DNA of 64,000 bases from Knoellia sp. p5-6-4 (lineage in GTDB: Bacteria; Actinomycetota; Actinomycetes; Actinomycetales; Dermatophilaceae): assembly GCF_029222705.1 (NCBI RefSeq), contig NZ_JARGZF010000002.1, forward strand, positions 1,166,855-1,230,854. The letters are read 5' to 3'. Below, one piece after another: positions 1 to 9,860 of this stretch (position 1 is the stretch's first letter; every line of letters starts with the position of its first letter). The translations under genes were made by a program, and so were the position numbers. The notes under the pieces are model-generated. The model was not told where the DNA came from, ran no database searches, and saw only the letters and a list, made by a program, of their open reading frames with translations.

Positions 1-1053
1 GACGTCGCGGCCGTCGGCGTAGTTGTCGTTGATGGCGATCATCGTGCTGACCGGCGTGCTGCCGTAGGTGCCGAGCGCCACCGTGAAGCCGGCCGGGTTC
101 TTGACGAGCACGAGCTCGAGCGGCTGGCCGTCGACCATGACGACCTCGCCGCGGCCGAACGGCGGCGTCACCGCCCGCAGGGCGGCCTCGGCCTTGGCAG
201 CGTCAAAGCGTGACCCGAGCAGCATCCGGGCGGCGGTCGTGGCGGCGGTCGCGTTGATCATGGCCGCGAGACCGCGCTGCTGGAGCTCGAGCGGCCCGAC
301 GTTCTGGCCGGTCCCGTCGCCGTCCTGCCCGGGCTCGCCGAACAGGACCTCGAAGGTGCGCTCGTCGCCCGGTTTGAGCAGGCCGTCGTCCGGACCGGGC
401 TTCGGCGGCACGAAGTCGTCGTCGAAGCGGACGTCCTGCTCCTGGATCTCGGGCAGCCGGTCGGCGATCGACGCGTCGACCCCGAAGTACCGGACCGCGA
501 CGTCGTCGTCCACCTTGTCGCGGATCCGGGAGATGAAGGAGTCGTCGATGTTGAGCACGACCCCGGTGGTGGCCTGCTCCGCGAGCGAGGCCAACAGCTG
601 TGCGGTGTGGTCGATCTCGGCGAAGCGGTCGAGCTGGTCACGGGCGACGTTGAGCAGCAGCGCGTGCGTCGGCCTGACCGCGGCGGCGAACTTCAGGGCG
701 TGCGCCTCGTCGAGCTCGAGCACCGCCATGTCGGCCTTGAGCCGGCCACTGACAGGGAGCTCGCCGAGCATCGAGGAGATGACGCCGCGGGTGAAGTTGC
801 TGCCCGTCGGGTTGGTGAAGACGACGAGGCCGTGGGCGCGCAGGACGGCCACCAGCATCTTGGTGGTGGTGGTCTTGCCGTTGGTGCCGCTGACGACCAC
901 GATGCCCCGCGGCACGTCGGCCAGGGCGTGGGAGAGGAACCCGGGGTCGACCTTCTCGGCGACCAGGCCCGGCAGCGCCGACCCACCGCCTCGAAGGCGC
1001 GAGGCGGCCCGCGCCGCCTTGCCTGCCAGTACCGCCGCCGTCGTCCTCAGCAC
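1..1053 (-). CDS. murT: Lipid II isoglutaminyl synthase, MurT subunit (3' end beyond window)
   Basis: MurT is the Mur-ligase-like subunit that, with the glutaminase GatD, amidates the D-Glu of lipid II. About 351 codons are present and the gene runs off the left edge; gatD would be expected beyond it. The Mur ligase ATP loop GTNGKTTTT is at about residues 56-64, followed by NPTGSN. Near the edge lies the DUF1727-type motif FGRGE followed by LVLVKNPAGF. The GTG start at 1053 is the first possible after an in-frame TGA and sits 6 bases after TAGGGT, so the mRNA is probably leaderless. The segment between FGVD and LELQQRG (about residues 190-260), where other MurT proteins carry a zinc ribbon, has no cysteine. 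The family call is firm; the missing zinc site is an observation. Confidence 0.9.
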   Translation of the reverse strand, partial: MLRTTAAVLAGKAARAASRLRGGGSALPGLVAEKVDPGFLSHALADVPRGIVVVSGTNGKTTTTKMLVAVLRAHGLVVFTNPTGSNFTRGVISSMLGELPVSGRLKADMAVLELDEAHALKFAAAVRPTHALLLNVARDQLDRFAEIDHTAQLLASLAEQATTGVVLNIDDSFISRIRDKVDDDVAVRYFGVDASIADRLPEIQEQDVRFDDDFVPPKPGPDDGLLKPGDERTFEVLFGEPGQDGDGTGQNVGPLELQQRGLAAMINATAATTAARMLLGSRFDAAKAEAALRAVTPPFGRGEVVMVDGQPLELVLVKNPAGFTVALGTYGSTPVSTMIAINDNYADGRDV

Positions 1054-1065
1054 GCATCAACCCTA
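1054..1065 (-). promoter_or_regulatory. Leaderless -10 element of murT
   Basis: TAGGGT at 1065-1060 on the minus strand is followed by 6 bases and then the GTG start. This matches the TANNNT-N6-start pattern seen repeatedly in the window. No convincing -35 was found. Confidence 0.5.
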
Positions 1066-1091
1066 ATGCGTGGCGCAGGGCCGGGGCCGCG

Positions 1092-1099
1092 CGGCATAC
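1092..1099. repeat. First copy of the dispersed octamer CGGCATAC / GTATGCCG
   Basis: This non-coding copy represents a family of about 34 exact copies. Other positions include about 3169, 5359, 6150, 9123, 9547, 10739, 11550, 13306, 15203, 17451, 19436, 23427, 25784, 26705, 30056, 31529, 33838, 36237, 38551, 39548, 40787, 44081, 47150, 47983, 49057, 51139, 53938, 57108, 57400, 60034, 60505, 61187 and 61347. Both orientations are about equally common. Within genes it is read as Tyr-Ala (TAT GCC), Ala-Tyr (GCA TAC), Gly-Ile-Pro (GGC ATA CC) or Val-Cys (GTA TGC), using codons otherwise rare here. The copies here and at 26705 are intergenic. The function is unknown. Confidence 0.8.
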
Positions 1100-1126
1100 C
1101 GGGTCGTCCGCGAGTGGAAGGGTGCC

Positions 1127-1534
1127 ATGACGATCGCGGAGATTCTCGGCGAGGTGGGTGCACCGGCTCGGTGCACGCCGCGTCTGTCTCCGGCGGTGCG
1201 GAGTGGGGCCACTGTCAGGACGAGCCGATGGCGCCGGCGTCGGTCATCAAGGTCGCGGCTCGTGTGGAACGACCAGGCGGCTGCGCCGGAGGCCTGCGCC
1301 ACCCTGCGCCGCACCATGGGTCGGCAACTGGTGCGCACCCGGCTCGCGTCCGGCTTTGCGAGCAGCGCACGCGTTGCCGCCAAGAGTGGCGCGCTCACGG
1401 GGATTGCCCGCAACGAGGTCGGCGTCGTCACGTTGCCGGGCGGTCGGGCCCATGCAGTCGCCGTCTTCACCCGCTCGCTGCCGGACCAGTCGACGGACGG
1501 GCGCGCCGTCGACGCGCTGGAGAAGAGGATCTAG
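1127..1534 (+). pseudogene. Decayed class A beta-lactamase-like serine hydrolase
   Basis: Pieces of a beta-lactamase fold are spread over two frames. From ATG 1127 one frame reads MTIAEILGEVG. A shift near 1160 gives a second frame with GSVHAASVSG and DEPMAPASVIKV, where S-V-I-K is the SxxK active-site motif. After a shift near 1255 the first frame resumes with the C-terminal lobe, containing KSGALTG (KTG-like), ARNEVGVV and AVAVFT, and ends EKRI. Roughly 110 residues that should hold the SDN and Glu166 motifs are absent between SxxK and LVWND. Two frame changes plus an internal deletion make a functional product very unlikely. A different serine hydrolase lies about 1.5 kb away. Confidence in family and decay is good; the exact breakpoints are approximate. 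Confidence 0.8.
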
Positions 1535-2946
1535 GAAGCCAGGTCGCGGACGCCGAGGTGGTCGACCGGCCAGGTCGTGAACCGGTCCCCGAGCGGGGTG
1601 GTCCAGGTGACCACCCCGTCCGGAGTCATCTCCACAGCCCAGCGTTCCTGCTGCTTGAGGCGGTGGTGGTGCCGGCACAGGCACATCAGGTTCTCCTGCT
1701 CGGTCGGCCCGCGCGGGTGGGCGATGACGTGATCGACGTCGCAGCGCCGGGCCGGGACGGTGCACCCGAAGAACCGGCACGTCCCGTCCCGGGCCCTGAC
1801 CAGCCGGACCAGCCACGACGGCGGCCGGTACGCCGCGCAGGTCTCGGACGCCAGGGTGCCGGACCGCCAGTCGCACAACGCCAGCACCGCCCGGGTGCCG
1901 AAAGCGGCAGCCAAGCCGCGCACCACCTCCCCGGGCACCTCCCCAACCCCGGGCACCTCGACCACCGGCAACACACCCGCCGCCGGCACCGGCTCCCCGG
2001 CCACGTCACAGACCCCGGCCGGCAGACCCGGGGCACCCGGAAGGCCCGAGCCCGGCACGCCCGGCTCGGCGACGGGCAGCCCGAGCGGGGTCAGCTGGCC
2101 CGGTGTCGACGGGCCGCTCCCGGACGGGCCCGGCCAGCCGGTCGGCACGGCCGGGACCGTGAACATCACCGTGGTGGTCACCGTCGCGTTGCCGAGCACC
2201 ACGTCGGCCATCGCGTCGGCCCGGGCCTGGTCCAAGGTCCGGGCGTCCCCGTCGCCGCGGTACCGGCGGGCCAGCTCGTCGACCGCCGCCCAGCACGCCG
2301 CCGAGGTCTCGTTCGGCAGCACCGCCAACCACTCCGACACCCCCGGCTCCCCGGGCCGGCGCCACAACCCCCGCTCGGCCCGGTTCGCCTCCACCCTGCG
2401 CCGCAACGCCTCGGGGTCCAGCCGGGCCAGCGTCCGCCGCACCGCCGCCCGCAGCTGCGCCGCCGTCCACCGGGGTGCGCGCGGCAACACGGCCGCCTGC
2501 ACCGCGGCCGCCACCTCGACGTCGGCGTCGGCCAGCTCGGCCACCAGCACCGATGCCCGGTAGTCGTCCAGGTCCCCGGCCGCCATCACACGCAACGTCG
2601 GCCGGAACCGCGCCGCCAACCGCGCCGAGAGGGCCACCTTCCGGTCCGCCCCGGCCGGCGACAACCCCAACCGCGGCCCGACCACCCCGGCCGCGAACGC
2701 GCTCACGTGCCCCAGCCCGCGGTCCTGCTGCCCCAGCGTGCCGTCCTCGAACCGCACGTCCTCCCGGGCGGCGTACTGCGCCACCCGCTGCACCTGCACC
2801 GCCTGCGCCATGTTCGCCACCCGCTGCGCCGCCTCCACCCGCTCGGCCAGCTCGGCGTCCGACAGCGACACCGCGCCACCGGGACGGCAGGAGCCCTCGA
2901 ACTCCTCCCACAACAACCGCTGCGCCTCCGCAAGTCGATCGAACAT
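1531..2946 (-). CDS. DUF222 / 13E12-type HNH endonuclease under a LexA box
   Basis: The protein has 471 residues: an N-terminal DUF222-like helical region (about 1-250), a Pro/Gly-rich linker (about 255-320) and a C-terminal HNH domain (about 385-432). The HNH domain has RDGTCRFFGC, the core DVDHVIAHP and LCRHHHRLKQ. This 13E12-repeat family is multicopy in actinobacteria, and members in mycobacteria belong to the LexA regulon; the biological role is unsettled. I chose ATG 2946 because TAAGAT lies exactly 7 bases upstream (leaderless) and the LexA box straddles this start. A GTG at 2970 is in frame but would place the box inside the gene. The stop codon overlaps the end of the neighbouring pseudogene. 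A second, broken member lies at the right edge. Confidence 0.85.
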   Translation of the reverse strand: MFDRLAEAQRLLWEEFEGSCRPGGAVSLSDAELAERVEAAQRVANMAQAVQVQRVAQYAAREDVRFEDGTLGQQDRGLGHVSAFAAGVVGPRLGLSPAGADRKVALSARLAARFRPTLRVMAAGDLDDYRASVLVAELADADVEVAAAVQAAVLPRAPRWTAAQLRAAVRRTLARLDPEALRRRVEANRAERGLWRRPGEPGVSEWLAVLPNETSAACWAAVDELARRYRGDGDARTLDQARADAMADVVLGNATVTTTVMFTVPAVPTGWPGPSGSGPSTPGQLTPLGLPVAEPGVPGSGLPGAPGLPAGVCDVAGEPVPAAGVLPVVEVPGVGEVPGEVVRGLAAAFGTRAVLALCDWRSGTLASETCAAYRPPSWLVRLVRARDGTCRFFGCTVPARRCDVDHVIAHPRGPTEQENLMCLCRHHHRLKQQERWAVEMTPDGVVTWTTPLGDRFTTWPVDHLGVRDLAS

Positions 2947-2954
2947 GTGTTCGA
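2939..2954. promoter_or_regulatory. SOS (LexA) box on the HNH gene start
   Basis: TCGAACATGTGTTCGA is a perfect TCGAAC-N4-GTTCGA operator of the actinobacterial/Bacillus LexA type, and the palindrome extends to 20 bp (2937-2956). It covers the region from the -10 (TAAGAT, 2959-2954) through the ATG at 2946, so LexA binding would block initiation directly. Confidence 0.85.
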
Positions 2955-3048
2955 TCTTAAACGGAGGCACCTACACCCATGTGCAGTCATCCACAGACGA
3001 CAGACGAGGACTCGCCCGACGGAAGTCAGGACGGCGCGAAGCGCTCTG

Positions 3049-3978
3049 TCACTGTGCGGCCAGGCGCTTCTTCAGCACTCCCGCCAGGTAGTTCATCTGC
3101 TGCACGTGCGCTTCGTCCCCGTCGGTCTGGACCACCGCCGGGCCCACTCCCGCGGTGATGATGGCCACGGCATACCCGTCGACGATGCCCATCTGCCGGG
3201 TCTCGGTGTCGCCGCGCAGCCAGCCGCCCTTGAACGGCCCGCCGCCGATGGTCCCCAGCCCCCACCGGTGCTGCGGGATGGGCCGCATCACTCCCAGGAT
3301 GTGCACGCTCGCAGCCTTGGAGACCACCCGTCCGCCATGGAGCGCAGCCATGAACTTCACCTGCTGGCGGATGGTCCACTGCATCGACCCCTGGGAGCGG
3401 TCGGGCGCCACGGTGGTCGTGTCCCCCACCGACCGCAGCACAGCGGTGATCGCCGCGCCGGGGCTGCCGGGGATCTGGTCGCGCAGGGCGATGGTCGAGT
3501 CCATGTGCGACTCGGTCAGCGCCCGGGTGATCTGGGTGCGCTGCGTGGAGGTGAGCCTGCTGGGGTCGCCGTCGACGACGGTGTCGAGGAAGGCTGCCAC
3601 CACGAGCACCTTGGAAGTCGACCACGCCCGATAGCTGGGCACCGATCCCTCGATGGTCACCGCCGAGGGGTTGGACAGCGGCGCGAAGGCCAGGGCGTTG
3701 CGGGTGTCCCCCACCAGTCCGACGGGACGGGGCTCGGGCTTCGGCGACGGCTTCACGGTGGCGGTCTTCTTCGGGGCGGGCGGCGTCGTGGTGGTCCGCT
3801 TCATGGTCGGTGTGGCGGTCCGGGTGGTGGTGCGACTCGTCGTCGAGGAGCTCGGCGCCGAGGTGGAGGGAGTCGTCGACGGTGTCGCGCTGGTCGTCCC
3901 CACGGCTCGACCAGCTCCTCCTCCGCCGCAGGCAGCGAGGAGAAGGGCCACGAGGGTGATCCAGATGGTGTGCCGCAC
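3049..3978 (-). CDS. Lipoprotein serine hydrolase (beta-lactamase-like)
   Basis: Predicted 309-residue exported lipoprotein. The signal peptide ends in the lipobox LLLAAC (lipid-modified Cys about 17), followed by a Ser/Thr/Pro-rich linker to about residue 85 and a penicillin-recognising-enzyme domain. The nucleophile motif SxxK is S-T-S-K at about 120-123 (SYRAWSTSK); KGGW near residue 262 may stand for the KTG triad. No clear SDN or Glu166 motif is seen, so beta-lactamase activity is doubtful; a peptidoglycan-related or inactive hydrolase is possible. Start GTG 3978 puts the signal peptide at the N-terminus and lies 8 bases after TACCCT; a longer reading from 4092 would enter the promoter of the divergent gene. 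Confidence 0.75.
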   Translation of the reverse strand: MRHTIWITLVALLLAACGGGGAGRAVGTTSATPSTTPSTSAPSSSTTSRTTTRTATPTMKRTTTTPPAPKKTATVKPSPKPEPRPVGLVGDTRNALAFAPLSNPSAVTIEGSVPSYRAWSTSKVLVVAAFLDTVVDGDPSRLTSTQRTQITRALTESHMDSTIALRDQIPGSPGAAITAVLRSVGDTTTVAPDRSQGSMQWTIRQQVKFMAALHGGRVVSKAASVHILGVMRPIPQHRWGLGTIGGGPFKGGWLRGDTETRQMGIVDGYAVAIITAGVGPAVVQTDGDEAHVQQMNYLAGVLKKRLAAQ

Positions 3979-4112
3979 GGGCACCGAGGGTAACCCGGGT
4001 GCCGCCCGCTGGCGGGGTGGGCAGAACGGTGGACCGGGCCGGCGATCGGGAGGTGCGTCACTGCGCCCACGCCTACGGTGTGCCGCACGCACCCGCCGAA
4101 GAGGGGACGACG

Positions 4113-4931
4113 ATGCACTACCGGGAAGCGCCGTGGCTCATCGAGTACGCCAGCCACCCCGAGCTGATCCTCGCGTACATGGACGCCGGCCTGCTGGCGG
4201 CCGGCTGCCTGGTGCTCGACGACGGCACCGACGGCACGATGGCCTGGGCCGAGGCCTACGACGACGAGACCAACGCCTACTTCCTCAGGAACCTCGAACG
4301 GCCGGCGCCGGTGCTGGCCACCCCCGACGGCACCACGCTGGTCGAGATCAGCGACATGCACGGGTCGCCCAGTGTCCGTGCCCGCAGCGTCCTGGCCGAC
4401 GGCACCCTCGTCGAGACCCTGCTGCGGTGGCCGGAGGTCCCGCCCTGGCCGCGCCGCATGCAGAAGGCACGCGGGCTGACCGACGTCGAGGCCGAGATGA
4501 CACGGCAGGCGGCGCGCGGTCGCGTGACCAGGGTGGTCGAGGGCGGGCCGGTGGAGGTCCTCGCCAGCCACTTCGCCTCGGTCGCCGACATCGAGGAGGG
4601 CAGCGGTACCGAGGCCGTTGAGCTCACCACCATGGAGGAGGTGGTCGCGGTCTGGAACGCCGCGCTGCTCCACGGCCAGCAGGTCGAGCGCGCCAACCTG
4701 GTGCTCACGGGCCTCACCCAGATCGGCGCCTTTCTCCTGGGCGTGGCGCTCGCCCTGGTGGGCTGGCTGGTCCTGGACTCGTGGTGGCCCGCCCTGGCCG
4801 GCGTGGCGCTGACGGCCGCGGTCTGGTGGGCTTCGCCATTCCTCCTCGTGCTGTACCGGCGGTCGGGTCGCCGGCGGCCGCCGTTCCCGTGGGTCGTGCG
4901 CGAGCGGGTCATCCCCCTCGACCCGCGGTAG
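4113..4931 (+). CDS. Membrane protein of unknown function, two C-terminal TM helices
   Basis: I do not recognise this 272-residue protein. A soluble N-terminal part (1-190) opens MHYREAPWLIEYASHPELIL. It is followed by two hydrophobic helices at about 195-220 and 224-248, then a basic C-terminus (RRSGRRRPPFPW) that should be cytoplasmic. ATG 4113 is preceded by GAGGGG at good spacing; an in-frame ATG at 3999 would overlap the divergent lipoprotein gene's promoter and was not used. It is followed after about 95 bases by the cupin gene on the same strand. Confidence 0.75.
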   Translation: MHYREAPWLIEYASHPELILAYMDAGLLAAGCLVLDDGTDGTMAWAEAYDDETNAYFLRNLERPAPVLATPDGTTLVEISDMHGSPSVRARSVLADGTLVETLLRWPEVPPWPRRMQKARGLTDVEAEMTRQAARGRVTRVVEGGPVEVLASHFASVADIEEGSGTEAVELTTMEEVVAVWNAALLHGQQVERANLVLTGLTQIGAFLLGVALALVGWLVLDSWWPALAGVALTAAVWWASPFLLVLYRRSGRRRPPFPWVVRERVIPLDPR

Positions 4932-5026
4932 GTCGAGTCGCCTGCAAGGACCACGAGCCTCTGCCAAGGTGGAACGTGCCCGGCCCGCGAGTGGACGCGG
5001 CCGGCAGCGTCGACCGGGGGGTACCC

Positions 5027-5503
5027 GTGGGCATCGAGGACATCGGACCGCAGCCGCAGAGCTTCGACCTGGAGCGCGCAACGCTGGACCACCGCAACTA
5101 TCGGTCGGTGGCGTGGTCCGGGAAGTACCTGCAACTGACGCTGATGTCGATCCCCGTGGGCGAGGACATCGGCCTCGAGGCCCACCCGGAGACCGACCAG
5201 TTCCTCCGCCTCGACGGCGGCCGCGGTCGCGTGCAGATGGGACCGGCCAAGGACCGGCTGGACTTCGACCGCGAGGTCGAGGACGGCTGGGCCGTGTTCG
5301 TGCCCGCGGGCACGTGGCACAACATCACCAACATCGGTGACGAGCCGATGCAGCTGTATGCCGTGTACGCGCCCGTGCACCACGCCGCGGGCACGGTGCA
5401 CCCCACCGCCGCCGACGCGGAGGCTGACGAGGAGGCAGGGACCGACGAGCCCCCGCAGTGGTCGGTCCGGCCGCGGACCGACGTCCCCGACCAGCACGCC
5501 TGA
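5027..5503 (+). CDS. Cupin-domain protein
   Basis: A 158-residue single-domain cupin. Motif 1 is seen as HPETDQFLRLDGGRG (His and Glu ligands) and motif 2 as VPAGTWHNITN followed by YAPVHH. The C-terminus is acidic (EADEEAG). Such proteins are annotated as mannose-6-phosphate-isomerase-like cupins, but no substrate can be deduced. GTG 5027 follows a GGGGGG Shine-Dalgarno tract and gives the start MGIEDIGPQPQSFDLE; the reading frame extends further upstream without a good start signal. The stop is 17 bases from the convergent gene. Confidence 0.8.
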   Translation: MGIEDIGPQPQSFDLERATLDHRNYRSVAWSGKYLQLTLMSIPVGEDIGLEAHPETDQFLRLDGGRGRVQMGPAKDRLDFDREVEDGWAVFVPAGTWHNITNIGDEPMQLYAVYAPVHHAAGTVHPTAADAEADEEAGTDEPPQWSVRPRTDVPDQHA

Positions 5504-5519
5504 CCGACACCAGACGCCC

Positions 5520-6230
5520 TCAGCGGCGCACCCACACGCGCAGGCGGCCGACCGGCACGAACCCGGCCGCCACCGCCTCGGCGAGGTCGGCGCCCCGCTC
5601 GTAGCCGGCCACCGGACGCCCGGGAAACAGCCGGGAGGCCGCTCCCCCGAGCGTCTCCCACACCCCGGACGCACCGGACCAGACGTTGCTCACGCCGACC
5701 ACCCCGGCGCCCAGGCACAGAGCAGCCCGGCCCACCACCTCGCCCGGAGCCCGGGCGGTGAGGAAGCGCACCGCCGGGTCCGCCAGGAGGGCGGGCGGGA
5801 ACGTGCCGCGCTGGCCGCTGGCCACGGCCCACTCCTCCAGCGCCGCCTGGTCGACGACCTCCACCCAGGTGGTGGCCCCCGCCGGCGGCGACCCCGCGGC
5901 CGGTGTCGCAGCCTCGAGCCAGAGCCACTCCGCCTCGAACAGCACCTCGAAGCCCTGACCTCCCAGCTCCACGTCGCCGAAGCTGTCCTTGACAGAGGCG
6001 CCGTCCCGGCGCGGCACCGCCTCGGCCACTGCTGCGGCCTCCAACCCCGGGGACGATGTCACGACATCGGGGAAGAACGGCGGGGGCAGGCCACCGGCCA
6101 GCCACAGGCCGTGGGTGACCGACCCCGGTGTGCCGTGCCCACGGCATACCGTCTCGCACCAGGCCACGTTGACGGCCGCCGCACGAACCGCCCGCGGATC
6201 GGGCAGGACGTCGGCCAAGGGGTCGGGCAA
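5520..6230 (-). CDS. Hypothetical protein, possible GNAT-fold acetyltransferase
   Basis: A 236-residue protein, last gene of the minus-strand guaA operon, 9 bases after plsC. The C-terminal half (RAALCLGAGVVGVSNVWSG, then AGYERGADLAEAVAAGFVPVG) resembles the ends of GNAT acetyltransferases; the N-terminal half is unrecognised (CETVCRGHGTPG). The start is uncertain: TTG 6230 gives the full frame, and a GTG near 6167 is an alternative. The function is unknown. The link to the purine and lipid genes upstream may be only transcriptional. Confidence 0.65.
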   Translation of the reverse strand: MPDPLADVLPDPRAVRAAAVNVAWCETVCRGHGTPGSVTHGLWLAGGLPPPFFPDVVTSSPGLEAAAVAEAVPRRDGASVKDSFGDVELGGQGFEVLFEAEWLWLEAATPAAGSPPAGATTWVEVVDQAALEEWAVASGQRGTFPPALLADPAVRFLTARAPGEVVGRAALCLGAGVVGVSNVWSGASGVWETLGGAASRLFPGRPVAGYERGADLAEAVAAGFVPVGRLRVWVRR

Positions 6231-6239
6231 GGGTCGGGC

Positions 6240-6989
6240 TCAGGCGCTGCTGGGCTCGCGAGCAGCCAGCTCGGCCTTGACGTCGCTGGCATAGCGGCCG
6301 GACCGCTCCTGACCGCTCATCTCACCGATCGCATCCATGACGGTGTCGGTGATGGCGCGCAGGAGCGCTGCCTTCTGGTGGCGCTGCGACAGGGCGTCGA
6401 CGTCGATGGGCGGGCCGAACCGCACGGTGACCTTCGCGGGGCGCAACCCCTTGGACCCCGGCGGCTGGACCCGGTCGGTGCCAATCACCGCACACGGGAC
6501 CAGGGTGGCGCCGCTGCTGAGGGCCATCCTGGCCACGCCCGTCCGTCCCCGGTGCAGGCGCCCGTCGGGCGAGCGCGTGCCCTCCGGGTAGACCCCGAAG
6601 GCGTCTCCGCGGCGGAGCACCTGCTCACCGAGCTCGAGGGAACGGGCGGCCGCACGGGCGTCGGCGCGGTCGACCGGGATCGTCCCGGCCGTCGAGTGGA
6701 ACCAGCGCACCGTCGCACCACGCAGACCGGTGCCCTGGAAGTACTCCGCCTTGCCGAGGAAGTGGACCTGACGGCCCGAGGCGAGCGCGATGACGATCGA
6801 GTCGATGAACGACAGGTGGTTCGAGGCGACGATGAGCGGCCCCGTCGGCGGGACGTGCTCGCGGCCCTCGACCCGCATGCGCGTCGCCAGCCTCAGCGGC
6901 GGCCCGATCACGACGTGCCGCATCACCGCGCGGCTGAGGCTGCCCTGCCGCACCGTGCCGCCGAGGTCCCGGGCCTCCCCCGCGGTCAT
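6240..6989 (-). CDS. plsC: 1-acyl-sn-glycerol-3-phosphate acyltransferase (PlsC family)
   Basis: Membrane-associated acyltransferase that adds the second acyl chain to lysophosphatidate in phospholipid synthesis. The protein has 249 residues. Motif I NHLSFID (H-x4-D catalytic dyad) lies at about 57-63, motif III YPEGTRS at about 134-140, and a substrate motif at GTIPVDR. No long TM segment is apparent, as in short actinobacterial PlsC proteins. The ATG follows the guaA stop by 4 bases, so it is in the same operon. Which acyl chain is transferred cannot be told. Confidence 0.85.
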   Translation of the reverse strand: MTAGEARDLGGTVRQGSLSRAVMRHVVIGPPLRLATRMRVEGREHVPPTGPLIVASNHLSFIDSIVIALASGRQVHFLGKAEYFQGTGLRGATVRWFHSTAGTIPVDRADARAAARSLELGEQVLRRGDAFGVYPEGTRSPDGRLHRGRTGVARMALSSGATLVPCAVIGTDRVQPPGSKGLRPAKVTVRFGPPIDVDALSQRHQKAALLRAITDTVMDAIGEMSGQERSGRYASDVKAELAAREPSSA

Positions 6990-6991
6990 CG

Positions 6992-8654
<1,663 letters not shown>

Positions 8655-8658
<4 letters not shown>

Positions 8659-8993
8659 GAGGCAAGGCTACCCGCGAGCTGCCCCTCGACCTCCCTCGCC
8701 ACCGACCGCTCGACCCAGAACGAGAGGAACGGCACACACCCGGCCAGCATGACCAGCACCATCTTCCCGAGCCCCCAGCCCACCTTGAACCCCAGGTTGG
8801 CGGTGGCGACGAGGTAGACCATGTAGATGAAGCCATGCGGTTGCGGCCACCAGTCGAGGGCGTGGTTGTCGAAGCCGTAGTTGAGGATCATCTCGGCCAC
8901 CAGGACGAGCAGGCCCACACCGACGATGAAGGCCATCACCTTGAAGAACGTGAGGGCCTTCTGGGCTGCCTGCGGGTCGCGGATCTCGTTCAC
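8655..8993 (-). CDS. DUF3817 membrane protein
   Basis: A 112-residue protein with about three hydrophobic helices ([50 protein letters not shown]), matching DUF3817 proteins that actinobacteria often encode beside guaA or SURF1-type genes. Function unknown. GTG 8993 overlaps the TGA of the SURF1 gene (GTGA) and has AAGGAG upstream; its own stop overlaps the guaA start, so the three genes are tightly coupled. Confidence 0.85.
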
Positions 8994-9790
8994 GTGCTGC
9001 TCTTCTCCTTCTCGGGGGCTGTCACCGGCTCCGCCTCCCGGCGGTCGCGCTCCGCGTCGTCGCGGACCATCCTGAACCACATGTAGGCCGCGAAGGCGGC
9101 GAAGATCCACCACTGCAGCGCGTATGCCGCGTTGCGCCACGACAGCCCCGCCTCACCGATCCGGGGCGGTGGCACCCGCTCGAGCGGGGCCGGGTCGAGG
9201 GGGGCACCGTCGGCGCCGCGCTCCTCGGTGCCGAACACGAAGGCGTTGAAGAGGTCGCCCTCCCACTGGTTCACCAGCACGGCGAGGTCGATGGAGCCCG
9301 CCAGGGGGTGGGCCGGCGCGACGCCGGCCGGCGGGGCGGGCGCCTCGGCGGGCGACTCCCCGGGAGCGAGGGACCCCACCAGGGTGAGCGTGCCGGCGGG
9401 CGGGTCGGGCACGGCTGCCGGGTCGGTCGTGAAGCCGCGGACCACGGCGAGGGTGCCGCTGGTGCCGTCGACGAGGAACGGCGCCACCACCCAGTACCCC
9501 GCGCGGCCGGCGAGGAGCCGGGGCGCGACGAGCAGCTGGCCGTCCGCGGCATACGAGCCGGTGGCCCGGACCAGGCGCCCGGACCCGTCGTCGGGGAACT
9601 GCTGGTGCGGGCCCACCACGGTGATGAGGTCGACGACGGGCTGCGCCGGCGCCTTCTCGACCGCCTCGGCACGGCCCCGGTCCCGAGCGACGTCGAGCTG
9701 CCACAGGCCCAGCCAGGTGAACGACACGAGGATGGCGACGAGCACCGCGAACAGGCCCAGCCAGCGGGGCTTGAGGGCGGTTCGCAGCAC
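8990..9790 (-). CDS. SURF1-family protein
   Basis: A 266-residue membrane protein of the SURF1/Shy1 family, which helps assembly of haem-copper oxidases. An N-terminal TM helix (LGLFAVLVAILVSFTWLGLW) ends in the family's WLGLWQLDVARDR-type motif. A large extracytoplasmic domain contains VVRGF, and a second TM lies near the C-terminus (ALQWWIFAAFAAYMWF). I chose GTG 9790 because TAGCCT (9802-9797) lies exactly 6 bases upstream, giving MLRTALKPRW; GTG 9796 would place the -10 directly against the start. First gene of the operon running to guaA and plsC. Confidence 0.85.
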   Translation of the reverse strand: MLRTALKPRWLGLFAVLVAILVSFTWLGLWQLDVARDRGRAEAVEKAPAQPVVDLITVVGPHQQFPDDGSGRLVRATGSYAADGQLLVAPRLLAGRAGYWVVAPFLVDGTSGTLAVVRGFTTDPAAVPDPPAGTLTLVGSLAPGESPAEAPAPPAGVAPAHPLAGSIDLAVLVNQWEGDLFNAFVFGTEERGADGAPLDPAPLERVPPPRIGEAGLSWRNAAYALQWWIFAAFAAYMWFRMVRDDAERDRREAEPVTAPEKEKSST

Positions 9791-9860
9791 CTCCACAGGC
9801 TACGTGAGCCCGGAAAACCAGTGTCGTCCAGGCCCGCCGGACACCTACCGTGGCAGCCTG

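Noticed and set aside
607..3993. A very long open frame on the plus strand across the HNH and lipoprotein genes
   Set aside because: GC-rich antisense frames stay open by chance; it is Arg/Pro/His-rich, shows no domain except the beta-lactamase fragment already assigned to the pseudogene, and runs against two well-supported minus-strand genes.
3979..4092. Longer N-terminus for the lipoprotein hydrolase (start at 4092)
   Set aside because: It would bury the lipoprotein signal peptide and overlap the ribosome site region of the divergent gene; GTG 3978 fits signal peptide and -10.
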